Origin: Sulfuriferula nivalis
GTDB taxonomy: Bacteria > Pseudomonadota > Gammaproteobacteria > Burkholderiales > Sulfuriferulaceae
DNA length: 64,000 nt
Assembly: GCF_009937995.1 (NCBI RefSeq)
Contig: NZ_AP021881.1
Coordinates: 1,674,001 to 1,738,000 of the forward strand
Direction of reading: 5' to 3'
The notes beneath the pieces were generated by a model that saw only the letters and a program-made list of their open reading frames with translations, was not told where the DNA came from and searched no databases. This document shows positions 9,502 through 18,036 of this stretch, one piece after another. Position 1 is the first letter of the stretch. The number at the start of each line of letters is the position of its first letter. The translations under genes and the position numbers were made by a program.

Positions 9502-9530
9502 AAAATAAGGCAATTTATGAATACTGTCAA
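9502..9530 (-). promoter_or_regulatory. Sigma-70 promoter of the gpx-lipid operon
   Basis: On the minus strand a perfect -35 TTGACA (9525-9530) is separated by 17 bases from TATTTT (9502-9507). The transcript would start about 25-30 bases upstream of the gpx ATG. The candidate regulator boxes flank this promoter on both sides, suggesting repression by loop formation or clamp-like binding. Confidence 0.65.
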
Positions 9531-9533
9531 TAT

Positions 9534-9546
9534 TTGTCTAGGACAA
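9534..9546. promoter_or_regulatory. Candidate CarH/LitR operator, distal box
   Basis: Near-palindrome TTGTCTAGGACAA, 3 bases upstream of the gpx -35 and 10 bases before the regulator's own ATG. Its centre is 63 bases from that of the proximal box, close to six helical turns, so both boxes face the same side of the DNA. It could serve autorepression as well as operon control. Confidence 0.45.
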
Positions 9547-9556
9547 ATAATATAAT

Positions 9557-10438
9557 ATGCAAAAAAATATCAATATTGCGGCAATTGAACGGGATACTGG
9601 ACTAGGAAAAGACACTTTGCGTGTCTGGGAGCGTCGTTACGGTTTTCCAGCCCCTGAGCGTGATGAAAACGGGGAGCGGGTTTATGCGCCAAGTGATTTA
9701 GATAAAATTCGTCTGGTCCAGCGTTTGATGCACCAGGGTCATCGCCCAGGCAAAATTATGCATTTAGACATTGCGACACTGGGCGCTATGTTAAATTTAG
9801 ACACGGCAAGCAATGCGACCAACAGTACCGAAATCGAAATTGTACGTTTACTGAAAACACATCAAATTTCCGAGATACATCAATATCTGCGTAATTTATT
9901 GATAGAACAAGGATTGGCACGTTTTGTCACTGACAGTCTTAGCATAATGAATACACAGGTGGGCGATGCCTGGATGCAAGGACAGTTAGCGATTTTTGAA
10001 GAGCATGCCTATTCAGAACAAGTTCAGGCCATACTACGAGCAACAATTAACCAGCTCTCAAGTGCATTAATGCCTCCGAAAATATTGCTGACAACTTTAC
10101 CTGGTGAACAGCATATTTTAGGTTTATTAATGGCGGAAGCGATGCTCACACTGGCGGGAGCGACCTGTATAAACCTAGGGGCGCAAATACCCGTTTATGA
10201 AATCAATGCGGCAATGCGTGCGCATCAAGCGGATGTGTTATGCCTGTCGTTCAACACCGCATTCCCTAAAAATCAGTGTTTGCAAAGTTTGGCAGAGTTG
10301 CATCAACTGCTTCCAGCTAAAGCAACTATTTGGGTGGGAGGACAGGGCGTGCCTAAAGCTAAATTAAGTACGGGTGTGCAGCATATACCAACATTGAGTG
10401 GGCTTGAGCCGGCAGTACACAACTGGCGTGCTCGCTAA
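9557..10438 (+). CDS. CarH/LitR-type MerR regulator with B12-binding photosensor domain
   Basis: A 293-residue regulator: N-terminal MerR winged helix (residues 4-70, TLRVWERRYGFPAPERDENG), then a four-helix cap and a cobalamin-binding Rossmann domain. The CarH light-sensor signature W-x9-EH is intact (Trp139, Glu149-His150), and the ExHxxG cobalamin motif is present with His186 as the likely lower axial ligand. In characterised CarH/LitR proteins adenosylcobalamin holds a DNA-binding tetramer in the dark and light dissociates it. The gene is divergent from the gpx-lipid operon, its obvious target. The start codon sits only 10 bases after the distal palindrome, so its transcript may be leaderless or nearly so. 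Confidence 0.88.
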   Translation: MQKNINIAAIERDTGLGKDTLRVWERRYGFPAPERDENGERVYAPSDLDKIRLVQRLMHQGHRPGKIMHLDIATLGAMLNLDTASNATNSTEIEIVRLLKTHQISEIHQYLRNLLIEQGLARFVTDSLSIMNTQVGDAWMQGQLAIFEEHAYSEQVQAILRATINQLSSALMPPKILLTTLPGEQHILGLLMAEAMLTLAGATCINLGAQIPVYEINAAMRAHQADVLCLSFNTAFPKNQCLQSLAELHQLLPAKATIWVGGQGVPKAKLSTGVQHIPTLSGLEPAVHNWRAR

Positions 10439-10445
10439 CTTTAAC

Positions 10446-10596
10446 TTATAAGAGACCTTTGCACGATGTAGCGAGCGCAGTTCAGATGAGGCGGAAATCA
10501 GCGAAAAAGCGGAGTGTACAAGTAGTACATGAGCATTTTGAGCTGATTTCCAACGAAATATGAACAAGTGCAGTAATCGTGCAAAGGCCTCTATAA
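10446..10596. repeat. MITE-like 151-bp inverted-repeat element
   Basis: Ends are near-perfect inverted repeats of about 21 bases: the left end reads TTATAAGAGACCTTTGCACG and the right end, inverted, TTATAGAGGCCTTTGCACG. Inside there is a second inverted repeat (GGAAATCAGC at 10493-10502 with GCTGATTTCC at 10542-10551), and inside that a third (TGTAC/GTACA at 10515-10529). The whole element can fold into one long nested hairpin. It has no ORF of its own and lies between two convergent genes, where it could act as a bidirectional terminator. Its right end supplies the last codon and the stop codon of the deacetylase gene. No second copy is in this window. Confidence 0.7.
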
Positions 10597-11514
10597 ATCG
10601 CACAAAACCCGTATGTGCGCCGTAGCGCTTCGACCTAAGGCGTGCAGAGCATAGCCGCCTTCCAACACTGAAACGATGCGCTTTTGTGCGTGTTTGGTGG
10701 CCACTGCTTTTATCTGTTGCGTGACCCAGGTGTAATCAGCCTCGACCAGACCCATGTTAGCCATATCATCTTCCCGATGTGCATCAAACCCTGCTGAAAT
10801 AAAGATCATTTGTGGCTTAAACATGTCCAGTTTAGGTAGCCAATGTGTCGTCACCGCATCTCGAAATGCCTGAGCGTCACTGCGAGCAGGGAGTGGCACA
10901 TTGATAATGTGCTCATTACTGCTATCAGCACCGCTATAAGGATAGAACGGATGCTGGAAAGTCGAACATAGCATCACGCGATTATCATCCTTGAAAATGT
11001 CTTCAGTACCATTGCCATGGTGTACATCAAAATCGACGATAGCAACGCGCTCGAGCCCATACTGCGCTAGCGCATGGGCGGCAGCGACCGCGATATTGTT
11101 AAAAATACAGAATCCCATGGATGCGTTGTGTGTCGCATGATGGCCAGGTGGGCGAATATTGCAAAATGCATTTTCAACTTGTCCTGTCATTACCAGATCC
11201 GTTGCTAATACGGCTGCACCAGCAGCGCGTAAGGCCGCTTCAAGCGTATAAGGATTCATTGCAGTATCTGGATCGAGGTGTATCAACCCCTGTTTAGGTG
11301 CTGCGGCTTCTATGCTACGTATGTAGTTTTCTGCGTGGACACGTGCTAACTGCTCATGCGTTACGCGCGGGGCATCATGTTGTTGCAGAAACGAAAAAAT
11401 GCCAGAAGCAATCAGCTGGTCTTCAATGGCGGACAATCTGGCAGGTGACTCAGGATGGTCATTGCCCATATCGTGCTTGTGGCAAGAAGGGTGGCTAATG
11501 TATGCAGTTTGCAT
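10591..11514 (-). CDS. Histone deacetylase family protein (AcuC/HDAC-like)
   Basis: A 307-residue zinc-dependent deacetylase of the class II HDAC/acetylpolyamine amidohydrolase family. Active-site landmarks are RPPGHHA (tandem His), the zinc ligands in VDFDVHHGNGT and the third ligand in SAGFDAHREDDM. It should remove acyl groups from lysine side chains or polyamines. It is divergent from the Pat-type acetyltransferase, so writer and eraser of protein acetylation are head to head with a 145-base gap (11515-11659) that must hold both promoters. The final codon and stop lie in the MITE-like repeat, so the native C-terminus may have been altered by that insertion. Confidence 0.88.
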   Translation of the reverse strand: MQTAYISHPSCHKHDMGNDHPESPARLSAIEDQLIASGIFSFLQQHDAPRVTHEQLARVHAENYIRSIEAAAPKQGLIHLDPDTAMNPYTLEAALRAAGAAVLATDLVMTGQVENAFCNIRPPGHHATHNASMGFCIFNNIAVAAAHALAQYGLERVAIVDFDVHHGNGTEDIFKDDNRVMLCSTFQHPFYPYSGADSSNEHIINVPLPARSDAQAFRDAVTTHWLPKLDMFKPQMIFISAGFDAHREDDMANMGLVEADYTWVTQQIKAVATKHAQKRIVSVLEGGYALHALGRSATAHIRVLCDL

Positions 11515-11659
11515 GAGTACTTTCCTGATTGTTTTTAATATTTAAGCATAAAAAATTCCCGAATGCAGAATTCGTCATACAAATCAGCTATATTGAAGAT
11601 AAGAAATTGTACGCTTTGTGTACATGGTCAATCCCAATTGCATAGTCATAGGTATCCTC

Positions 11660-14338
11660 ATGGGTCAACATTATCTGAGTCCTCTTTTTTCACCGCGTTC
11701 AGTTGCCGTTATAGGCGCGAGTAACCGTATAGAGTCGGTTGGGGGCGTGGTGTTTAAAAACATGCTGGAAAGCGGTTTTCAAGGCAATCTCTACCCAATT
11801 AATCCAGGCTATCTAGAAATTCAGGGGCAGCGCGCCTATGTCAGTATAGAAGAGATCGGTGAGGCTGTGGATTTGGCGGTTATTGCTACCAAAGCGGGGG
11901 CAATACCCGCCATTATTGAGGCCTGTGGCAAACAGGGCGTGCGTGCAGCGGTGATATTGTCGGCAGGCTTTAGCGAAGCAGGGCCAGAAGGTATCGCACT
12001 AGAGCGTGCAGTCGTGGAAAATGCCCGTCGTTATGGCGTGCGTTTGATTGGACCAAACTGTCTCGGCATTATGCGGCCTTCGGTTGGGCTGAATGCGACT
12101 TTTAGTAATGGCGGTGCAAAAGCAGGCAAGCTGGCGCTGATTTCTCAGTCAGGGGCACTGTGTACGGCCATACTGGATTGGGCGCAGCCTAACGACGTGG
12201 GTTTCTCCAGCATCATTTCCATGGGCGCGACCGCAGATGTGGATTTTGGCGAAATACTGGACTATCTGGTATCGGATACACAAACCGAAAGTATCTTACT
12301 GTATATCGAGGGTATACATCATTCTCGTAGTTTCATGAGCGCACTGCGCGCGGCCAGCCGGTTTAAACCCGTTATTCTGGTAAAAGTAGGGCGCCACGAA
12401 GCAGGATCCAAGGCTGCTTTTTCCCATACTGGTGCATTGGTGGGGGCGGATGACGTATTTGACGCAGCATTGCGCAGGGCTGGTGTCGTTCGTGTAGACA
12501 CTATCGTGCAGTTATTCTCCGCCGCCAAAGCATTATCAACACGCTTTCATCCAACAGGTAATCGACTTGCTATTGTGACTAATGGTGGTGGACCCGGCGT
12601 GATGGCCAGCGACCGAGCCGCAGATCTGGGCGTTAATATAGCGACCTTGACTGCTGAAACGATAGAACAGCTGAATGCGGTTTTGCCTGCAACCTGGTCA
12701 CATGGCAACCCCGTCGATATCATCGGTGATGCAACAGCAGAACGCTATCGTGATGCTGTCACGTTATGTATGCAAGACCCTGGTGTAGATGGCGTGCTGA
12801 CGATATTGACGCCACAAGCTATGACCCACCCGCTGCAAGCAGCTGAAGCAGTGATAGCCGTCGCTAAGCAATTTAACAAGCCTTTAGTTGCCTGCTGGAT
12901 GGGAGAAGGACAAGTAGCAGCAAGTCGACTGGCATTCACTCAGGCAAAAATCCCTAGCTTCCGAACGCCAGAGCCTGCAGTTGAGATTTTGTCCTTTATT
13001 GCGGCTTATTACCAGAACCAGAAGCTGCTCATGCAAACACCGGGGCCGCTTGCACAACATCGGGCATCGGATGTTGAGGGCGCACGTTTACTGATAGAAG
13101 GTGCGCTGGCAGAACATCGTACGGTGCTTAATGAAATGGAATCCAAGGCCATACTTGCGGCATTCCAAATCCCCATAGCGAAGACCGTGATTGCCCGTTC
13201 ACCCAATGAGGCATTAATGCTGGCAGAGGAGTTGGGCTTGCCAGTGGTGATGAAAATCAACTCGCCGGATATTTCGCATAAGTCAGATTCAGGTGGCATA
13301 CGCCTGAATCTGGGTAATGCCGAAGCAGTCAGAGCTGCTTATCACGAGATTATTCAGGCAGTACAGCTTAACAGGCCGAATGCCAGAATTGATGGTGTGG
13401 TGATCGAGCCTATGGCAGTTAAGCCCAATGGTCGTGAATTGATGCTGGGTGTAACCACCGATCCCGTGTTTGGTCCTGTCATTACTTTTAGCGCTGGCGG
13501 TATTATGGTCGAGGTGCTGGGTGACCGAGCGGTTGCGTTACCACCGCTGAATAGTTATCTGGTGCGCGATATGATAGCCCGTACCCGTGTTGCCAAGCTA
13601 TTAGGTGCATTCCGCCACATGCCTCCGATAGATATGGATGCGCTGGAAGGCGTGCTGCTACGTGTATCGGAAATGGTATGTGAATTGCCCTGGATTAAGG
13701 AAATGGATATTAATCCGTTAATAGTCGATGAAAATGGTGTCATCGCAGTAGATGCGCGCATAGTTGTCAATTTCCCTGCGCCATCTGCTCATCGATATGC
13801 ACATATGGCGATACACCCTTATCCCACACATCTCATCAGTCATTGGCAGTTGCCGGATGGCGCAGATATTGTTATTCGACCTATCAGCCCGGAAGATGCC
13901 GAGCTGGAACAAATATTCGTGCGCGGATTGTCGGAGGAAGCCAGATATTTTCGTTTCATGGATACACTGCAAGAACTTACGCAGAATATGCTGGTCAGAT
14001 TTACACAAATTGATTATGACCGTGAAATGGCATTAATCGCGGTACTTGAACAAGACGACAAGGAAATCGAGTTAGGCGTGTGTCGCTACATCACCAATCC
14101 TGATGGAGATAGTTGTGAGTTCGCACTGGTCATTGCTGACGAATGGCAACATAAAGGTATAGGCCTTAAATTAATGAACAGTTTGATGCAAGTTGCTGTC
14201 AGTAAGGGATTAAAGCAGATGGAAGGTGAGGTAATGGGCACCAATCACGCGATGCTTGCCTTGGTTGAACGCTTGGGGTTCAGTATCAGCACCAGCTCTG
14301 ACGATGTTGCTATTAAACGTGTAGTAAAAGTCCTCTAA
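11660..14338 (+). CDS. Pat-type protein lysine acetyltransferase (acyl-CoA synthetase-like plus GNAT)
   Basis: An 892-residue fusion. Residues 1-450 are the CoA-binding and ligase-like domains of NDP-forming acetyl-CoA synthetases (SPRSVAVIGASNR, LIGPNCLGIM, LISQSGALC). Residues about 480-700 are an ATP-grasp-like region (GLPVVMKINSPDISHKSDSGG). Residues 720-890 are a GNAT domain (VIADEWQHKGIGLKLMNSLM being the acetyl-CoA loop). This is the Pat/PatZ architecture that acetylates acetyl-CoA synthetase and other proteins. I start at ATG 11660 (MGQHYLSPLFSPRS) after AGGTATCC rather than at 11618, because it gives the family N-terminus. Divergent from the deacetylase gene. Confidence 0.87.
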   Translation: MGQHYLSPLFSPRSVAVIGASNRIESVGGVVFKNMLESGFQGNLYPINPGYLEIQGQRAYVSIEEIGEAVDLAVIATKAGAIPAIIEACGKQGVRAAVILSAGFSEAGPEGIALERAVVENARRYGVRLIGPNCLGIMRPSVGLNATFSNGGAKAGKLALISQSGALCTAILDWAQPNDVGFSSIISMGATADVDFGEILDYLVSDTQTESILLYIEGIHHSRSFMSALRAASRFKPVILVKVGRHEAGSKAAFSHTGALVGADDVFDAALRRAGVVRVDTIVQLFSAAKALSTRFHPTGNRLAIVTNGGGPGVMASDRAADLGVNIATLTAETIEQLNAVLPATWSHGNPVDIIGDATAERYRDAVTLCMQDPGVDGVLTILTPQAMTHPLQAAEAVIAVAKQFNKPLVACWMGEGQVAASRLAFTQAKIPSFRTPEPAVEILSFIAAYYQNQKLLMQTPGPLAQHRASDVEGARLLIEGALAEHRTVLNEMESKAILAAFQIPIAKTVIARSPNEALMLAEELGLPVVMKINSPDISHKSDSGGIRLNLGNAEAVRAAYHEIIQAVQLNRPNARIDGVVIEPMAVKPNGRELMLGVTTDPVFGPVITFSAGGIMVEVLGDRAVALPPLNSYLVRDMIARTRVAKLLGAFRHMPPIDMDALEGVLLRVSEMVCELPWIKEMDINPLIVDENGVIAVDARIVVNFPAPSAHRYAHMAIHPYPTHLISHWQLPDGADIVIRPISPEDAELEQIFVRGLSEEARYFRFMDTLQELTQNMLVRFTQIDYDREMALIAVLEQDDKEIELGVCRYITNPDGDSCEFALVIADEWQHKGIGLKLMNSLMQVAVSKGLKQMEGEVMGTNHAMLALVERLGFSISTSSDDVAIKRVVKVL

Positions 14339-14355
14339 TTTAGAAAGTTGTAAGC

Positions 14356-15069
14356 ATGCAAATAGCCATACCCGATATAGATTTAATCTGCGATGAACAA
14401 GAAATTTATGAACAGTTATTACCATTAGCACAGGCAAATATTATCGAGCTAGGTTGTGGTAAGGCAGAAAAGACGCGTGCTATTGCAAAGGCGGGTAAAG
14501 TGGCTGCGATACTGGCGCTCGAAGTTGATGCGATTCAGCATGCGCAGAATCTGACAACAACTGATTTGCCTAATGTTTGTTTTGAACTGGGTTGTGCTGA
14601 AAATATACCCGCAGCAGATGCCAGTATGGACATAGTATTGATGTTTAAATCTCTGCATCACGTACCCGTGGATAAAATGGATCTGGCGCTTGCTGAAGTT
14701 CATCGGGTGCTCAAGCCAGGTGGATTGGCTTATATTTCCGAACCGATTTATGCGGGTGAATTCAATGAGGTGTTGCGACTGTTTCATGATGAACAACAAG
14801 TCAGAGCCGCTGCATTTGCCACAGTTGAGCGCGCAGTCTCATCCAATTTAATGCATTTGGTGACACAAAAATTCTTTAAAACCCCTATGCATTTTGATGA
14901 TTTCTCCCAGTTTGAGGCAAAGGTCATCAAAGTCACCCATACACATCATGCGTTATCACCTGTCTTGCATGATGCGGTAAAAGCTGAATTTGAAAAACAC
15001 ATGACGGCCACAGGCGCGAACTTTTTCATGCCAATACGGGTGGATTTACTGCAAAAAAACGCGATTTAA
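14356..15069 (+). CDS. Class I SAM-dependent methyltransferase
   Basis: A 237-residue methyltransferase with motif I IIELGCGKAEKTRAIA (residues 31-46), motif II ILALEVDAIQ, and the DIVLMFKSLHHVP and LAEVHRVLKPGGLAYI segments typical of the Methyltransf_11 family. Substrate unknown. It follows the acetyltransferase by 17 bases and overlaps the convergent exporter permease by 4 bases at its end. Confidence 0.8.
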   Translation: MQIAIPDIDLICDEQEIYEQLLPLAQANIIELGCGKAEKTRAIAKAGKVAAILALEVDAIQHAQNLTTTDLPNVCFELGCAENIPAADASMDIVLMFKSLHHVPVDKMDLALAEVHRVLKPGGLAYISEPIYAGEFNEVLRLFHDEQQVRAAAFATVERAVSSNLMHLVTQKFFKTPMHFDDFSQFEAKVIKVTHTHHALSPVLHDAVKAEFEKHMTATGANFFMPIRVDLLQKNAI

Positions 15070-16172
15070 TACATGCGATGGCGGAATAACCAGCCCGCGA
15101 TTACTAATGTCACTAAACCTATCAGTGCCAGTGGCCAGAGTTGGGGAATGAGCAAATGAAACGGCGTTCCCTCAAGGAAGACGCCACGCAGCACCACAAG
15201 AAAATAGCGCATAGGATTCAGTAAAGTTAAGTATTGCACCAGTTGCGGCATGTTCCTGATGGGGGTGGCGAATCCCGACAAGATAATAGCCGGCACCATA
15301 AAGAAAAATGCACCTAGCATGCCTTGTTGCTGGGTGACGGCAAGTGAGGAAATCATTAAACCGATACCGACTGCCGAAAGCAGGAATAACAATACACCCG
15401 TGTAAAGAGTTAACAAACTGCCCAACAACGGTACTTTGAACCAGAGTACTGTTACCAGCACGATCAGGCTGGCTTCCACTATGCCGATTAAAAATCCTGG
15501 TAAGGCTTTACCGATAAGAATTTCTGCAGGATGCAGCGGTGTTACCAGCAGTTGATCAAATGTACCTTGTTCACGTTCACGAGCAACCGAGAGTGCGGTT
15601 ACCAGTATGGTTACCAGCAACGTTAGCAAACCAACAATACCTGGCAGGAAAAACCAGCGACTTTCCAGATTAGGGTTGAACCAGGCTCGCGTGACTATAT
15701 GGGCAGGTGGGGCACCGCCATTATTCGTGACCCAGTCATTATTAAATCGATTTACTATCTCCTGTGCATAATTGACTATCAGTAATGCAGTATTGGAATT
15801 GCGTCCATCTACCAGAAACTGTACAGGTGCTGGCCGTCCGCTAAGCATGTCGGCACTGAAGCGTGGTCCGATGTGTATGATTAACAACGCCCCTTTACTA
15901 TCCAGCAATGGAGCGATTTCACTATTGTGATTAATTTGCATGGTCTCATGAAAACTGGGTGAGCCATGAAAAGCTGCGATCATGTCGCGTGATATTGCAC
16001 CTGTATCTTCATTAAATACGGCGTAAGGTACGTGTTTGAGATCGAAAGTCGCCGCATAGCCAAATACCATGAGCTGTACCAGTGGTGGAATAATCAGAAC
16101 AAAACGGCTGCGCTTATCTTTCAACAAGGCCTGAAATTCTTTGATCATCAAGGCAAATATACGCTTAAACAT
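15066..16172 (-). CDS. ybhR: ABC exporter permease, YbhR-like
   Basis: A 368-residue ABC-2 type permease: one N-terminal transmembrane helix (FVLIIPPLVQLMVFGYAATF), a large periplasmic loop (about residues 45-170) and a C-terminal cluster of five helices containing the ABC-2 signature AREREQGTFDQLLVTPL. Length and pattern match E. coli YbhR of the YbhGFSR efflux system. The in-frame TTG at 16184 is less likely than the ATG at 16172. It is the last gene of the exporter operon but is separated from ybhS by an unrelated small gene. Confidence 0.85.
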   Translation of the reverse strand: MFKRIFALMIKEFQALLKDKRSRFVLIIPPLVQLMVFGYAATFDLKHVPYAVFNEDTGAISRDMIAAFHGSPSFHETMQINHNSEIAPLLDSKGALLIIHIGPRFSADMLSGRPAPVQFLVDGRNSNTALLIVNYAQEIVNRFNNDWVTNNGGAPPAHIVTRAWFNPNLESRWFFLPGIVGLLTLLVTILVTALSVAREREQGTFDQLLVTPLHPAEILIGKALPGFLIGIVEASLIVLVTVLWFKVPLLGSLLTLYTGVLLFLLSAVGIGLMISSLAVTQQQGMLGAFFFMVPAIILSGFATPIRNMPQLVQYLTLLNPMRYFLVVLRGVFLEGTPFHLLIPQLWPLALIGLVTLVIAGWLFRHRMY

Positions 16173-16211
16173 GGGATGATACAAAAAATTGAGATTTGAA
16201 CGAATTAGCGT

Positions 16212-16784
16212 TTATGAAATGGTTGGGTTGTTTTGTAGGTATTGAATCAAGGCTTGAAACTGGGATTGAGTATTGCCAGTAGGATCGTTGGATGATTGGC
16301 TAAAATATTTGATTATATTGTTGGGCGTAATGGCCATATTTGTTGGATCATAAGTGGCACCATCTTGCGTGGATGCCATATGACCTAAAGTTGTCCTCGT
16401 GAAAGCAATGTCACCCATGCCTGCAGCAGCTGCTACATTACCACTGGCTACCATCTTGTCATACAAAGCTCTTTCTGATGGGATTAAACTTGCCATCGTA
16501 TTAACAAAACCATGTGCCTTTTGATAATAATCAAGCTCATCAGCCGTTAGGTTGCTAGTATTGCCATTCGTGCTTACTTTGGCATCTAATTTTGCAAGTT
16601 CTGGGTCTGCCGTGATTCCTGAATTTGATGAAGCTGAGAGTGCAGAGGATAGAGCGTTTCTCGCTTCTTGTGAAATAGTAATCGTGTCAGTAGAACTTGT
16701 AGAGCTGCGTGTAAGCTCTTTTTGTTGTAATGGCGAAAATTTATTAGTTATTGTTGAAATAGGTAAGCTGGGCTGAATTATCAT
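16212..16784 (-). CDS. Hypothetical protein inside the ABC exporter operon
   Basis: A 190-residue protein I do not recognise. The ATG at 16784 has an AGGAG site 8 bases upstream. The N-terminal 50 residues are Ser/Thr-rich and include TDTITISQEARNALSSAL, a pattern seen near the start of many uncharacterised secreted or surface-associated proteobacterial proteins. A central segment (ELDYYQKAHGFVNTMASLIPS, about residues 75-95) looks helical, and the C-terminus is Asn/Gln-rich. There is no signal peptide, transmembrane segment or cysteine. It lies between the two permease genes on the same strand, 40 bases from ybhR and 131 from ybhS, which is not the usual order of YbhGFSR operons, so it is probably an insertion. 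Confidence 0.65.
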   Translation of the reverse strand: MIIQPSLPISTITNKFSPLQQKELTRSSTSSTDTITISQEARNALSSALSASSNSGITADPELAKLDAKVSTNGNTSNLTADELDYYQKAHGFVNTMASLIPSERALYDKMVASGNVAAAAGMGDIAFTRTTLGHMASTQDGATYDPTNMAITPNNIIKYFSQSSNDPTGNTQSQFQALIQYLQNNPTIS

Positions 16785-16914
16785 GTGCAAATCTCCTGTT
16801 AGCTCTCATTGTTCTAGCTCATGCTAGCACGTATTTTTTTTCGAAGCTATTTTAGGTTAAGCTGTTTTAAATTTTGCTCTTGTTGGTAGGTGGCTTGTCT
16901 ATCTAAGTTGTTGA

Positions 16915-18036
16915 TTAATCCAGTCGCTTGTGCGCTTTGATCCGCGTCAGTCCAAGAAAGATAATGGCAAGCAGGAGCAAGGCAAGTGCGTTTGGTACAA
17001 TGACGCTCCATTCGTTCCCAACAAGAAATACCGTCTGTAGTATGGCAACGTAATAGCGTGCCGCAACAACATGCGTTAATACTTGAACAATAGGCGGCAT
17101 ACTATTGATATCAAATATAAATCCAGACAAAAGAAAGGCTGGCAGAAAAGTGGTAATGATAGCTAACTGACCTGCAATAAACTGACTTCTGGCGACAGTA
17201 GAAATCAGCAAACCCATGCCCAGTGCAGTCAGTAGAAATAGGGCAGAAGTGCCGAATAGCACCCATACGGAGCCACGCAACGGAACGTGAAATAACCAGA
17301 TCGCCATGGCGACAGATAACATCAGCCCACCCATACCCAGAGTGAAATAGGGTATGAGTTTACCCAGTATCACTTCGCGCATGGAGAGTGGTGTCACCAT
17401 CAAAGCTTCCATGGTGCCACGCTCCCATTCACGCGCCATAACCATGGCTGTCAGCAGCGCGCCGATCAGTGTCATGATCACAGCAATCAGTCCCGGCACC
17501 AGAAAATTACGACTTTTTAATTCTTCGTTGAACCAGATGCGCTGTGTCATCACTACTGGCATATTGAGTGTTTGTCCTTGCTCCAGCGCATTGTGCTCCA
17601 GCCATTTCCCCCATGCGCCAGTGACATAACCGATTACGATGCGGGCAGTATTGGCATCCACACCATTGACGATCAATTGTATCGGTGCACCATTCGGTTC
17701 ACGCAGACGCTGAGCAAAGTCCTGCCGCAAAATAATAACGGCATTAATGCGACCTGCCATCATCGCTTCAACTGCTGCAGGCTTGGTGGGGAAAGACGTT
17801 GTAGTAAAATATTTGGAGTTATTGAATGCAGCAGTAAAGCCCGCTGTATCAGCACTGGGTTGTTCAATGACTAGCCCCAAGGGTACATGATCAGCATCCA
17901 GTGATACGCCATAGCCAAATAATAGTAGCAACACTACTGGCATCAGAAACGCAATTGCAATACTGCTGGGGTCACGGATAATTTGCAGGAACTCCTTACG
18001 GATCAAACCACGTAACCGCATACTAGCCTTACTCAC
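16915..18036 (-). CDS. ybhS: ABC exporter permease, YbhS-like
   Basis: A 373-residue ABC-2 permease: N-terminal LIRKEFLQIIRDPSSIAIAF, a first helix ending FGYGVSLDADHVPLG, a periplasmic loop with QLIVNGVDANTAR, then a C-terminal helix bundle with MAREWERGTMEALMVTPL. This matches YbhS closely in length and motifs. Translation begins at a GTG that overlaps the ATPase stop (GTGA), showing coupling to ybhF. It pairs with the YbhR-like permease to form a heterodimeric exporter. Confidence 0.87.
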   Translation of the reverse strand: MSKASMRLRGLIRKEFLQIIRDPSSIAIAFLMPVVLLLLFGYGVSLDADHVPLGLVIEQPSADTAGFTAAFNNSKYFTTTSFPTKPAAVEAMMAGRINAVIILRQDFAQRLREPNGAPIQLIVNGVDANTARIVIGYVTGAWGKWLEHNALEQGQTLNMPVVMTQRIWFNEELKSRNFLVPGLIAVIMTLIGALLTAMVMAREWERGTMEALMVTPLSMREVILGKLIPYFTLGMGGLMLSVAMAIWLFHVPLRGSVWVLFGTSALFLLTALGMGLLISTVARSQFIAGQLAIITTFLPAFLLSGFIFDINSMPPIVQVLTHVVAARYYVAILQTVFLVGNEWSVIVPNALALLLLAIIFLGLTRIKAHKRLD

